A stretch of DNA of 64,000 nucleotides from Burkholderiaceae bacterium 26 (GTDB lineage: Bacteria; Pseudomonadota; Gammaproteobacteria; Burkholderiales; Burkholderiaceae): assembly GCA_000955795.1 (NCBI GenBank), contig JYOB01000001.1, positions 62,001 to 126,000 of the forward strand, given 5' to 3'. Below the pieces are notes generated by a model, which ran no database searches, had not been told where the DNA came from, and saw only the letters and a list, made by a program, of their open reading frames with translations. Positions 1 to 9,061 of the stretch are shown piece by piece (within the stretch, counting starts at the first letter, position 1; the number at the start of each line of letters is the position of its first letter). A program made the translations under genes and the position numbers.

Positions 1-126
1 GTAGCCATACGTGTCGGCCTGGCGATCCGCGCCTTGGCTGTACGGATCAAAGCGATCGTTCTTCCACGACAGGTAGCCGTAGGTGTCTGCCTGGCGGTCA
101 GCGCCTTGGGTGTACGGGTCGAAGCG
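1..126 (-). repeat. 72-bp in-frame tandem repeat
   Basis: Within the partial secreted protein, a 72-bp unit (24 codons) starting at the Arg codon 126-124 recurs at 54-52. The two visible copies differ at a few third positions and one Thr/Ser change, so the unit has been kept at the protein level. More copies may lie to the left of the window. Confidence 0.75.
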
Positions 127-273
127 GCCTGCCTGCGTCGCCGCCGGAGCGTCAAAGTTCGGCTGGATGGAAGCCGTTGCGGGCTGCGACAGCAGCGCGG
201 CAGAAGCCGATACGGTGGCCACCATGGCCAGGACGGCGCGGCGGGAAAAAGCGGAGAAGAGGCGGGAGTTCAT
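1..273 (-). CDS. Secreted tandem-repeat protein, 3' end outside the window
   Basis: Partial gene reading off the left edge; 91 codons are visible. The start is ATG at 273-271, preceded by AAGGAACAG. Residues 1 to about 33 look like a signal peptide: basic start, hydrophobic core (AVLAMVATVSASAALL), then a likely cut after an Ala-rich stretch. After it comes a 24-residue unit of the type RFDPYTQGADRQADTYGYLS followed by WKND, with a second copy beginning exactly 72 bp later and running off the edge; the only change seen is Thr to Ser. The repeat is rich in Asp, Gln, Tyr and Gly. Its role is not recognised; an exported, possibly surface-associated low-complexity protein is the most that can be said. 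Export is inferred from the leader only. Confidence 0.7.
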   Translation of the reverse strand, partial: MNSRLFSAFSRRAVLAMVATVSASAALLSQPATASIQPNFDAPAATQAGRFDPYTQGADRQADTYGYLSWKNDRFDPYSQGADRQADTYGY

Positions 274-370
274 GATCTGTTCCTTGTTCGTTTGCGCTCG
301 TTGTTGCGCTTGGAGGGCAGAATAGATCGTTGCTCCCGTCTGATAAATGCGACTTTGCAGAAATAACTGT

Positions 371-1315
371 TCAGGCGGCGCTAACAATCTGCAGCCGTGG
401 ATTTTCCTTGAGCTGTAGGCACGGGTGGTCAGCAAACAGCGTCGCCACCCAGTCCACAAACACCCGCACCTTGGGCGACAAGTGCCGGTTGTGCGGATAC
501 ACCACCGACACAGGCACCGGCTCCGAAACATGGTCCGGCAGCACTTCCACCAGCGCCCCCGACATCAGGTGCTCGTACACCAGGAAGCGCGAAGTCTGCA
601 GCAGCCCCAGGCCATGCAGGCCGCACGCCACCGCCGATTCGGCATCGTTGACGGACACCATGCTGCGCACCTTGTGGATCTGCTTCTGCCCGTCGATCAC
701 GAAATCCCAGTCCATGCGGCGGCCGTTGCGCGCAGAGAAGTAATTCACCGCCGTGTGGTCCTGGAGGTCTTCCAACGTCTGGGGCGTGCCGAAGCGGGCC
801 AGATATTCGGGCGACGCGCAATTGACCATCGACAGCTGGCCGATGCGCCGGGCGACGAGGCTCGAATCCTGCAACTCGCCGCCACGCACGGCGCAATCCA
901 CACCTTCCTGGACCAGGTCGACGGTGCGGTCGCTCATGCCGATCTCCAGCTGAAGATCGGGGTACGCCTCGTGAAAATCCCGAATGCGCGGCACAAGCAA
1001 CCGTTTGCCAATCGACGCAGGCACGTCGATGCGCAGGGTGCCGCGCGCCCCCGATGCGCTTTGCGAGAACGCAGCCTCGGTCTCTTCCAGATCGCCGAGC
1101 AAACGCACGCAGCGCTCGTAGTACGCAGCGCCATCGGCGGTGACGTTCACGCGGCGCGTGGTCCGGTGCAGCAGGCGCACGCCGAGATGCGCCTCAAGGC
1201 TTTGCACCAGGTTCGTCACCGTGGCGCGGGGTAACTGAAGGCTGTCGGCAGCCTTGGTGAAACTGCTGGCCTCCACGACACGCGTGAAAACCTGCATGGC
1301 CTGCAAGCGATCCAT
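371..1315 (-). CDS. LysR-family transcriptional regulator (BpeT/CeoR-like position)
   Basis: A 314-residue LysR-type regulator. Residues 1-60 form the winged helix-turn-helix (starts MDRLQAMQVF, with SSFTKAADSLQLPRATV as the helix-turn-helix). Residues about 90-295 form the periplasmic-binding-like effector domain. A longer reading from 1342 exists, but the start at 1315 has AAGGAG at 1322-1327, seven bases upstream, and is preferred. The gene is divergent from a lipase-like gene and an RND pump. That arrangement matches the Burkholderia bpeT/ceoR-llpE-efflux loci, where the LysR protein activates pump expression. Control of the neighbouring pump is therefore inferred from context; the ligand is unknown. 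Confidence 0.9.
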   Translation of the reverse strand: MDRLQAMQVFTRVVEASSFTKAADSLQLPRATVTNLVQSLEAHLGVRLLHRTTRRVNVTADGAAYYERCVRLLGDLEETEAAFSQSASGARGTLRIDVPASIGKRLLVPRIRDFHEAYPDLQLEIGMSDRTVDLVQEGVDCAVRGGELQDSSLVARRIGQLSMVNCASPEYLARFGTPQTLEDLQDHTAVNYFSARNGRRMDWDFVIDGQKQIHKVRSMVSVNDAESAVACGLHGLGLLQTSRFLVYEHLMSGALVEVLPDHVSEPVPVSVVYPHNRHLSPKVRVFVDWVATLFADHPCLQLKENPRLQIVSAA

Positions 1316-1654
1316 CTGCGGCTCCTTAGGGACGGACTCCACGGGGCGGGCGCACTGCCGGAATCAAACGGGCAATGCGCCGGACCTGTGGAATCAAGGG
1401 GTCTGCTCATGCACGAGAACACGCACGCGCTCTGAGCATGAGGCGCGATCAGGAAGGCGGCGACTACGGGTTTTCGCAGTGCAACAAGATCGGCCTCGAG
1501 CAAGAACACTTTGTAGCACAACCGTAAATTTTGATTGTTCGGCTGCAACTAATAGTGATGTCCGATTATAGGCATTTATCCGCGGTCGTCTAATCACCAT
1601 CATTCAGCCCATCGATATCCGGGTTATCCGCAAAGGTAAGCCCCGCCTGACATC
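1316..1654. promoter_or_regulatory. Divergent promoter region, LysR gene and efflux operon
   Basis: 339 bp between two divergent starts. The part from about 1500 to 1600 is AT-richer than its surroundings (for example TAAATTTTGATTG and CGATTATAGGC) and is the likely place for the promoters and the LysR-binding site. T-N11-A type matches occur, but none is distinctive enough to name. The AAGGAG at 1322-1327 is the ribosome site of the LysR gene. Confidence 0.5.
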
Positions 1655-2746
1655 ATGGGTTCTTCTCCACCGCGCCTCGTTGTTTCGGATCGCACGCTGG
1701 CCAGCGATGCGGCATCCGCCGCTGTTCGTCCAGCGCGACCGTACGCAACGCCGGCCCCCACAAATGTTGCACTGAATAACAATTTGCGCAGCGCAGCATC
1801 GACGCTGCCTGAGCAAGCTTCTGCATGCGATGAAACGGCTGGTGCGGAGCCGCTGCCGCGCCAGGTCTCGTCGGAAGACTATTGGACGCAGGGTTACGCC
1901 AGCCGCATCCGCCTGCGCGTGTTCCGCCCTGAAATGCACGCCGACGATGCCGCCGCGCCGTTGCGCCGCCCCGGGGTGCTGTACCTGCATGGCGGTGGTT
2001 TCGTGCGCGGCTCGATTGACGATGCCGATGCACCGGCGCGCCTCCTGGCCGCCACATTGCCGGCGGTGGTGGTTACGGTCGGCTATTCGCTTGCGCCGGC
2101 CGCGCCCTTTCCTGCCGCGCCCGAAGACGTGTACGCCGCACTGTGCTGCATGGCCGACCATGCCGAGGCATGGGGCATTGACCGTCGCCGCATCGCAGTG
2201 GCCGGGCATGACGCCGGCGGCAACCTGTCTGCCGCGCTGACGATGATTGCGCGCGACCGTGGCGGCCCCAATCTGCGCGCCCAGGTCCTGATCGCGCCGA
2301 TGCTCGATCCGACCATGGCCCGTGTGCGCCCAGACCATCTGGCCAACGCCGACAACTCGGCCGAGGTCTGCGCCGATTGCTATCGCCAGTACCTGCCCCG
2401 GCCGACCGAGCGCGTCCACCCATACGCCGCACCCGTGGAATCGCGCCGCCTGCAGGGCCTGCCCCCCGCCCTGCTGCTCACCGCGCCGCAAGACCTGCTG
2501 CGCACCGAAGCCGAACGCTATGCCGCGTGCCTCATTGAGGCGGGCGTCGTCACGCAGGTCGTGCGCGTGAACGAGGCCTGCCATGACTCGATTGCCATGA
2601 GCGCGGTGGCGCAAGACGAGATGACGTGCTTCCTGCGCTGGCACCTCGGAATGACGCGCCAAGCGGCTGCGCCACGCAAACGCCGCGCACGTGCGGATCG
2701 AAAGGATCGCACCTCCATTGACCCGACCGCGGAGACGCCTGGCTGA
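1655..2746 (+). CDS. Alpha/beta-hydrolase of the HSL/LlpE type with Asp in place of the nucleophile Ser
   Basis: A 363-residue protein of the hormone-sensitive-lipase branch of alpha/beta hydrolases, about 70 residues longer at the N-terminus than the fold needs. The oxyanion-hole motif HGGGF is at residues 112-116. The nucleophile elbow, normally GDSAGG, reads GHDAGG at 184-189, so the catalytic Ser position is Asp186. The acid (Asp280, in APQDLL) and the His (His310, in ACHDS) are in their usual places. It is the first gene of the efflux operon; Burkholderia bpeEF/ceoAB loci carry a lipase-like gene, llpE, in the same place. Whether the Asp variant is active is unknown. The first 60 residues are Ala/Pro-rich, so the start is uncertain. 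Confidence 0.8.
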   Translation: MGSSPPRLVVSDRTLASDAASAAVRPARPYATPAPTNVALNNNLRSAASTLPEQASACDETAGAEPLPRQVSSEDYWTQGYASRIRLRVFRPEMHADDAAAPLRRPGVLYLHGGGFVRGSIDDADAPARLLAATLPAVVVTVGYSLAPAAPFPAAPEDVYAALCCMADHAEAWGIDRRRIAVAGHDAGGNLSAALTMIARDRGGPNLRAQVLIAPMLDPTMARVRPDHLANADNSAEVCADCYRQYLPRPTERVHPYAAPVESRRLQGLPPALLLTAPQDLLRTEAERYAACLIEAGVVTQVVRVNEACHDSIAMSAVAQDEMTCFLRWHLGMTRQAAAPRKRRARADRKDRTSIDPTAETPG

Positions 2747-2861
2747 ACCCATACAACAAGAAACGGAGTGCGAGGCCGCCCGCGTGTTTCTACGCTGCGG
2801 CCAAAGCGCTTTTATCCAGTCTTTTTCTCTTTGCTTACCCAACAAAATCGAGAGAGTCATC

Positions 2862-4172
2862 ATGAGCCTGTCCAAACGCACACTCGCCATTTCGGTTGCC
2901 GCCGTGCTCGGCGTTGCAGCTGTGGGCACCTACGGTCTGGTCTCCAGTGCCGGCGCATCGCAGCAGCCGGCAGCCGCCCCCGCCGCCACGCCGGTGGATG
3001 TGGCGCCCGTCCTGGCAAAGAACGTTTCCGAATGGGACGAGTTTTCCGGCCGCATTGAAGCCGTTCAACGCGTTGAAGTCCGCCCGTTGGTGAGCGGCAC
3101 CGTGACCGCCGTCCACTTCAAGGACGGCAGCATCGTCAAGAAGGGCGACGCGCTGTTCACCATTGACCCGCGCCCCTACGCCGCCGAAGTCGCCCGCACG
3201 CAAGCTGCGCTGACGGCCGCCAAATCGCGCGTGGCCTACACCACGTCGGAGCTGGACCGTGCACGAAAGCTGGTGGCCGACAACGCCATCGCGCGCCGCG
3301 AGTTTGAAGAGAAGGAAAACGCCGCACGCGAGGCACAGGCCAACCTGCAAGGCGCCGCTGCCGCGCTGGACGCCGCCAAGCTGAACCTGGAGTACACGCA
3401 CATCGTGGCGCCGGTCGCAGGCCGCGTGTCGCGCGCGGAGATTACGGTCGGCAACGTCGTTTCCGCCGGTGGCGCTGCCCCGGTATTGACGACGCTGGTG
3501 TCGGTCTCGCCGATGTATGTGGCGTTCGATGCGGATGAGCAAAGCTATTTGCGCTACTCCGCCAAGGCGGCCCAGGGCGCGAAGACACCGGTCTACATCG
3601 GGCTGGCCAATGAAGACGGCTACACGCGCGAAGGCGTAATCCAGTCCGTCGACAACCGGCTGGACGTGCGCTCGGGCACCATCCGCGTGCGCGCCACGCT
3701 GGACAACGCCGACGGCCGCCTCACGCCCGGGCTCTACGCCCGCGTGCGCATGAGCACCGGCGCACCGCACGACGCCATCCTCATCAGCGACAAGGCCATC
3801 GGCACGGATCAGGACAAGAAGTTCGTCCTGGTGGTGGATGCCGCCAACAAGACGAGCTATCGCCCGGTTGTGCTGGGCGCCTCCATTGACGGCCTGCGCG
3901 TGGTGAAGTCGGGCCTGAAGGCGGGTGACCGCATCGTCGTGAACGGCATCCAACGCGTGCGCCCGGGCGACGCCGTGGCACCCAACGCGGTGACCATGGA
4001 TAGCCTGGTCACCAAGCGCGTGGTGTTGCCGGGTGCACAGCCCGAAGCCCCTGCCGCGCCCGCCGAAGCCAAAGCCCAAACACCCGCTGCGCCCGCCGCC
4101 AAGGCCGAAACCAAGCCCGCAAACGCCAAGACCGCAGCCAACGCCCAACGCCTTCCGGCCGACCGCGCCTGA
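2862..4172 (+). CDS. RND efflux periplasmic adaptor (membrane fusion protein)
   Basis: A 436-residue adaptor of the AcrA/MexA family. It links the inner-membrane RND pump to the outer-membrane channel. The N-terminus (MSLSKRTLAISVAAVLGVAA) is a membrane anchor or signal segment without a lipobox Cys. It is followed by the lipoyl/barrel-sandwich half (VEVRPLVSGTVTAVHFKDG), an alpha-helical hairpin rich in Ala, Glu and Arg (about residues 95-170), the second lipoyl half (IVAPVAGRVSRAEITVGN), and the beta-barrel and membrane-proximal domains. The C-terminal 55 residues are a low-complexity Ala/Pro/Lys tail. The reading frame extends upstream to 2691, overlapping the lipase gene, but the conserved anchor begins at 2862. 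The transporter gene follows after 28 bp. Confidence 0.95.
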   Translation: MSLSKRTLAISVAAVLGVAAVGTYGLVSSAGASQQPAAAPAATPVDVAPVLAKNVSEWDEFSGRIEAVQRVEVRPLVSGTVTAVHFKDGSIVKKGDALFTIDPRPYAAEVARTQAALTAAKSRVAYTTSELDRARKLVADNAIARREFEEKENAAREAQANLQGAAAALDAAKLNLEYTHIVAPVAGRVSRAEITVGNVVSAGGAAPVLTTLVSVSPMYVAFDADEQSYLRYSAKAAQGAKTPVYIGLANEDGYTREGVIQSVDNRLDVRSGTIRVRATLDNADGRLTPGLYARVRMSTGAPHDAILISDKAIGTDQDKKFVLVVDAANKTSYRPVVLGASIDGLRVVKSGLKAGDRIVVNGIQRVRPGDAVAPNAVTMDSLVTKRVVLPGAQPEAPAAPAEAKAQTPAAPAAKAETKPANAKTAANAQRLPADRA

Positions 4173-4200
4173 TTGCGACTGAAACTCATCGCTCACAGCC

Positions 4201-7200
4201 ATGAACTTCTCTAAATTTTTCGTGGACCGCCCGATCTTTGCGGGCGTGCTATCCACGCTGATCCTGCTGGTCGGGATCATCTCGATCTGGCGATTGCCGA
4301 TCTCGGAGTACCCCGAGGTCGTGCCGCCTTCGGTGGTGGTGCGCGCGCAGTTCCCGGGCGCCAACCCGAAGGTGATTGCCGAGACCGTCGCCTCGCCGCT
4401 CGAAGAGCAGATCAACGGCGTCGAGAACATGCTGTATATGCAGTCGCAGGCCAACAGCGACGGCAACCTGACCACGACGGTCACCTTCAAGCTGGGCACC
4501 GACCCTGACAAGGCGCAGCAACTCGTGCAGAACCGCGTGTCGCAGGCGCTGCCGCGTCTGCCCGACGTGGTGCAACGCCTGGGCGTGACTACCGTCAAGA
4601 GCAGCCCCGACCTGACGATGGTCGTGCACTTGCTGTCGCCCAACGACCGCTACGACATGACGTACCTGCGCAACTACGCAGTGCTCAACGTCAAGGATCG
4701 TTTGGCGCGTATCAGCGGCGTCGGCCAAGTGCAGCTCTTCGGCTCGGGTGACTACTCGATGCGCGTGTGGCTCGACCCGAACAAGGTGGCCGAGCGCGGC
4801 CTGACCGCCAACGAAGTGGTCAAGGCCATCCGCGACCAGAACGTGCAGGTGGCGGCCGGCGTGATCGGCGGTTCGCCCTCGGTGCCGGGCACGGACCTGC
4901 AACTGTCCGTCAACGCGCAGGGCCGGCTGAAGACCGAGCAGGAATTCGGCGACATCATCCTGAAGAGTTCGCCCGATGGCGCCGTCACGTATTTGCGTGA
5001 CGTGGCCCGCATCGAGCTGGCCGCATCGGAATACGGCCTGCGCTCGCTGCTGGACAACAAGCAGGCGGTGGCCATTCCGATCTTCCAGGCGCCGGGTTCC
5101 AACGCGCTGCAGATTTCGGATGACGTACGCAAGACGATGGCCGAGCTGAAGGAAGACTTTCCCGAAGGCGTCGACTACCGCATCGTCTACGACCCGACGC
5201 AGTTCGTCCGATCGAGTATCGAAGCCGTCACGCATACGCTGCTGGAAGCGGTGGCGCTTGTGGTGCTCGTGGTGATCCTGTTCCTGCAGACGTGGCGTGC
5301 GTCGATCATTCCGCTGCTGGCGGTGCCGGTGTCCATCATCGGTACGTTTGGCCTGATGCTGATGTTCGGCTTCTCGATCAACGCGCTGTCGCTGTTCGGG
5401 CTGGTTCTGGCCATCGGGATCGTGGTGGACGATGCCATCGTGGTGGTGGAAAACGTCGAGCGGAACATCGCCGAAGGGTTATCGCCACGCGAGGCCACCT
5501 ACAAGGCCATGCGCGAGGTGAGCGGCCCGATCATCGCCATTGCCCTGACGCTGATTGCCGTGTTCGTGCCGCTGGCCTTCATGACGGGCCTGACCGGTCA
5601 GTTCTACAAGCAGTTCGCGCTGACGATCTCCATCTCGACCGTCATCTCGGCCTTCAACTCGCTCACGCTGTCGCCCGCGCTGGCCGCCCTGCTGCTCAAG
5701 AGCCATGACGCGCCAAAGGATTGGCTGGCGCGCACGATGGACAAGGGCCTGGGCTGGATCTTCCGTCCGTTCAACCGCGTGTTTGGTGCCGCATCCGAAT
5801 CGTATGGCCGCAGCACGTCGCGCGTGATTGGTCGCAAGGCCGTCATGCTCGGTATCTACCTGGCGCTGATCGGTGCGACTGCGCTGCTGTTCAACAAGGT
5901 GCCGGGCGGCTTCGTGCCGATGCAGGACAAGCAGTACCTGGTGAGCTTCGCGCAACTGCCGGACGGCGCATCGCTGGACCGCACGGAAGACGTGATCCGC
6001 CGCATGTCGGACATCGCCCTCAAGCACCCCGGCGTGGAAAGCGCCGTGGCGTTCCCGGGCCTGTCGATCAACGGCTTCACCAACAGCCCGAGCGCCGGCA
6101 TCGTGTTCGTGACGCTCAAGCCGTTTGACCAGCGCAAGAGTGCCGACCTGTCGGGCGGCGCGATCGCGGGCCAGTTGAACAAGCAATACGGCGCCATCAA
6201 GGATGCGTTCATTGCGGTGTTCCCGCCGCCGCCGGTGCAAGGCCTCGGTACGGTGGGTGGCTTCAAGCTGCAACTGGAAGACCGCGGCTCAGTCGGCTAC
6301 GAACAGCTCTTTGCCGCCACGCAGGCCTTCATGGCCAAGGCACGCAAGACACCTGAACTGGGCCCGTCGTTCTCGAGCTACCAGATCAACGTGCCGCAGT
6401 TGAACGCAGACCTGGACCGCGTGAAGGCCAAGCAGCTTGGCGTGCCGGTTACCGATGTGTTCGACACCATGCAGGTGTACCTGGGCTCGCTGTACGTGAA
6501 CGACTTCAACCGCTTCGGCCGCACGTATCAGGTGAAGGTGCAGGCAGACGCGCCGTTCCGCGCCCATGCAGAAGACATCCTGCAGTTGAAGACGCGCAAC
6601 ACCGCAGGCGAGATGGTTCCGCTGTCTTCGCTGCTGCGCGTCTCGCAAGGCTTCGGGCCGGACATGGTGGTGCGCTACAACGGCTACACCGCTGCCGACA
6701 TCAACGGTGGCCCGGCCCCGGGCTTCTCGTCTGGTCAGGCACAGGCTGCTGTGGAACGCATTGCGCACGAAACGCTGCCCAAGGGTGTGCGCTTCGAGTG
6801 GACGGATCTGACGTATCAGCAGATCCTGGCCGGCAACTCGGCCGTGTGGATCTTCCCGATCTGCGTGCTGCTGGTGTTCCTGGTGCTGGCCGCGCAGTAC
6901 GAAAGCCTGACGCTGCCGCTGGCCGTGATCCTGATCGTGCCGATGAGCCTGTTTGCCGCCATGCTGGGCGTCTGGCTCTCGCATGGAGACAACAACATCT
7001 TCACGCAGATCGGTCTGGTGGTGCTGGTGGGGCTGGCGTGCAAGAACGCGATCCTGATCGTGGAGTTTGCGCGCGAGCTTGAGCTGCAAGGTCGCACCAT
7101 CGTGCAAGCCGCCATCGAGGCCTGCCGCCTGCGTCTGCGCCCGATCCTGATGACGTCGATCGCTTTCATCATGGGCGTGGTGCCCCTGGTGGTGTCGACC

Positions 7201-7407
7201 GGCGCCGGCGCGGAAATGCGCCATGCCATGGGCGTGGCCGTGTTCGCGGGGATGCTGGGTGTGACGCTGTTCGGCCTGTTCCTCACGCCGGTGTTCTACG
7301 TGCTGCTGCGCACGCTGGCGGCACGCCGCGGCCAGCGCTCTGAAGATGCACCCGACCGCGATCTGGACCTGGACGGCGCGCTGCCCGTGCCCTCGGCCCA
7401 GCATTAA
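4201..7407 (+). CDS. RND multidrug efflux transporter, HAE1 family
   Basis: A 1068-residue inner-membrane proton/drug antiporter of the AcrB/MexB/BpeF type, normal family length. It starts with the typical MNFSKFFVDRPIFAGVLSTL. It has the expected two halves, each a large periplasmic loop inside a six-helix block. The proton-relay Asp pair is at residues 410-411 in the motif GIVVDDAIVVVENVE of TM4. Gene order (LysR, lipase-like gene, adaptor, pump, outer-membrane factor) is that of Burkholderia BpeEF-OprC/CeoAB-OpcM, which exports chloramphenicol, trimethoprim and fluoroquinolones. Similar substrates are plausible here but not shown by sequence. Confidence 0.96.
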   Translation: MNFSKFFVDRPIFAGVLSTLILLVGIISIWRLPISEYPEVVPPSVVVRAQFPGANPKVIAETVASPLEEQINGVENMLYMQSQANSDGNLTTTVTFKLGTDPDKAQQLVQNRVSQALPRLPDVVQRLGVTTVKSSPDLTMVVHLLSPNDRYDMTYLRNYAVLNVKDRLARISGVGQVQLFGSGDYSMRVWLDPNKVAERGLTANEVVKAIRDQNVQVAAGVIGGSPSVPGTDLQLSVNAQGRLKTEQEFGDIILKSSPDGAVTYLRDVARIELAASEYGLRSLLDNKQAVAIPIFQAPGSNALQISDDVRKTMAELKEDFPEGVDYRIVYDPTQFVRSSIEAVTHTLLEAVALVVLVVILFLQTWRASIIPLLAVPVSIIGTFGLMLMFGFSINALSLFGLVLAIGIVVDDAIVVVENVERNIAEGLSPREATYKAMREVSGPIIAIALTLIAVFVPLAFMTGLTGQFYKQFALTISISTVISAFNSLTLSPALAALLLKSHDAPKDWLARTMDKGLGWIFRPFNRVFGAASESYGRSTSRVIGRKAVMLGIYLALIGATALLFNKVPGGFVPMQDKQYLVSFAQLPDGASLDRTEDVIRRMSDIALKHPGVESAVAFPGLSINGFTNSPSAGIVFVTLKPFDQRKSADLSGGAIAGQLNKQYGAIKDAFIAVFPPPPVQGLGTVGGFKLQLEDRGSVGYEQLFAATQAFMAKARKTPELGPSFSSYQINVPQLNADLDRVKAKQLGVPVTDVFDTMQVYLGSLYVNDFNRFGRTYQVKVQADAPFRAHAEDILQLKTRNTAGEMVPLSSLLRVSQGFGPDMVVRYNGYTAADINGGPAPGFSSGQAQAAVERIAHETLPKGVRFEWTDLTYQQILAGNSAVWIFPICVLLVFLVLAAQYESLTLPLAVILIVPMSLFAAMLGVWLSHGDNNIFTQIGLVVLVGLACKNAILIVEFARELELQGRTIVQAAIEACRLRLRPILMTSIAFIMGVVPLVVSTGAGAEMRHAMGVAVFAGMLGVTLFGLFLTPVFYVLLRTLAARRGQRSEDAPDRDLDLDGALPVPSAQH

Positions 7408-7432
7408 GGTCAACACTCATCAAGACATCGCT

Positions 7433-9001
7433 ATGAACGCGTCTACACAACAACAGACAGGTCCGGCCATGCGGTCGGGCCGCTGGACCCCGCTGGCGCT
7501 GGCCGCCGCGCTGTTCCTCGCGGCCTGCTCGCTCGCCCCGACCTACGAGAAGCCGGACGTTGGCACGCCCAACGCATTCAAGGAAGCCGCACAACCGGCA
7601 CAACCGGCGGACACACCGTTGGCTGCAGGCGAGCAAGGCAAGTGGAAGACCGCCGAGCCCGCCCTGCCCGCCGACGGCGCGTGGTGGAAGATCTTCAACG
7701 ACCCGACGCTCGACAAGCTCGAAGCGCAGGCCGCTGAAGCCAGCCCCACGCTGGCCGCCGCAGCCGCGCGCGTGAATCAGGCGCGTGCCTTCGTGCAGGC
7801 CAACCGTGCATCGCTGTTCCCGGAACTGGATGCGGGCTTCGGCCCGACGCGCCAGCGGGCTTCGGCGGCATCGGCTGGCTTGCCAGTTGGCGCGCCCGTG
7901 CAGCCGCAGACGTACTGGCGTGCGCAGTCCACCGTGGCGTATGAGGTCGACCTGTTCGGCCGCGTGCGCAACAACATCGATGCCGCCGGCGCCGATGCAG
8001 AGCGTGTCGAAGCGCTGTACCGTGCCGCCCGCCTGTCATTGCAGGCCGACGTGGCGCAGACGTACTTCAGCCTGCGCACGCTGGATGCGGAAGAGGCCTT
8101 GCTCTCGCGCACGCTGGTCGGCCGTGAAGAGGCGCTCAAGCTGGTGCAGCGCCGCTTCAACACGGGCGACATTGGCGAGTTGGACGTTGCCCGCGCCGAT
8201 GCCGAACTGGCAACGGCACGCTCCGACCGCATCGGCGTACAGCGCCGCCGCGCGGTGCTGGAGCATGCACTGGCAACGCTGCTGGGCAAGGCACCGGCTG
8301 ATTTCACGATGGGCACCGACCCGCTGCAATCTGCCGACGTGCGCGTACCGGCCGGGTTGCCTTCCGCCCTGCTGGAACGCCGCCCCGACGTGGCCGCGGC
8401 AGAACGCTCGATGGCAGCGGCCAACGCGCGCATCGGCGTGGCACGCGCGGCGTTCTTCCCGCAACTGCAGCTCACGGGCGGCTTCGGCTACGAATCGCAC
8501 GACATCGGCGACCTGCTCAAGTGGGGCAGCCGTACGTGGATTCTCGGCCCGCTGGTGGGCACCGCGCTGTCGCTGCCGATCTTTGACGGTGGCGCCCGCA
8601 GCGCCGGCGTGAAGCAGGCGCGTGCCGCATACGAAGAGAACGTTGCCAACTACCGCGAAAGCGTGCTCGTCGCCTTCCGCGAGGTGGAAGACAACCTGTC
8701 GGAACTGCGCCTCTTGGCCGACCAATCCCAGGCACAGAGCGATGCCGTACGCGCGTCTACGCGCGCCGCGCAACTCTCGCGCACGCGCTACAACGCGGGG
8801 TCGGTCAATTACCTGGACGTGATCGATGCCGAGCGCAACATGCTGTCCGCCGAACGCATCGGCGTACAACTGGCCGGCAGCCGCATGAACTCCACGGTGG
8901 GGCTCATCAAGGCGCTGGGCGGTGGCTGGGGTGATCTGCCGCCGGCCGCGCCGGCCAACGCAGCGAACGCGGCCAAGCCGGCAACGGTGGCGCAGCAGTA
9001 A
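7433..9001 (+). CDS. Outer-membrane efflux lipoprotein, NodT/OprM family
   Basis: A 522-residue outer-membrane factor that forms the trimeric exit duct of the RND pump. The start is ATG 7433, 25 bp after the pump stop; upstream in-frame codons overlap the pump gene and are not conserved. The leader carries a lipobox (LFLAACS) giving an acylated Cys, usual for NodT-type factors. Two internally repeated coiled halves follow, each ending in typical outer-membrane-efflux sequence (for example QARAFVQANRASLFPEL and NARIGVARAAFFPQLQL). It is the last gene of the operon; a strong terminator lies 37 bp after the stop. Confidence 0.95.
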   Translation: MNASTQQQTGPAMRSGRWTPLALAAALFLAACSLAPTYEKPDVGTPNAFKEAAQPAQPADTPLAAGEQGKWKTAEPALPADGAWWKIFNDPTLDKLEAQAAEASPTLAAAAARVNQARAFVQANRASLFPELDAGFGPTRQRASAASAGLPVGAPVQPQTYWRAQSTVAYEVDLFGRVRNNIDAAGADAERVEALYRAARLSLQADVAQTYFSLRTLDAEEALLSRTLVGREEALKLVQRRFNTGDIGELDVARADAELATARSDRIGVQRRRAVLEHALATLLGKAPADFTMGTDPLQSADVRVPAGLPSALLERRPDVAAAERSMAAANARIGVARAAFFPQLQLTGGFGYESHDIGDLLKWGSRTWILGPLVGTALSLPIFDGGARSAGVKQARAAYEENVANYRESVLVAFREVEDNLSELRLLADQSQAQSDAVRASTRAAQLSRTRYNAGSVNYLDVIDAERNMLSAERIGVQLAGSRMNSTVGLIKALGGGWGDLPPAAPANAANAAKPATVAQQ

Positions 9002-9037
9002 GAATTTCTCTCCTCTCTCTCTGGAAAGCGAGATCTG

Positions 9038-9061
9038 CGCGGCTTTGGCCGCGTTTTTTTT
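9038..9061 (+). terminator. Rho-independent terminator of the efflux operon
   Basis: Perfect 6-bp stem CGCGGC/GCCGCG with a TTTG loop (9038-9053), followed by eight T residues (9054-9061), 37 bp after the outer-membrane factor stop. Confidence 0.9.

Noticed and set aside
1604-2929. 441-codon minus-strand frame opposite the lipase-like gene
   Set aside because: No family, no ribosome site, and fully antisense to a gene with clear motifs.
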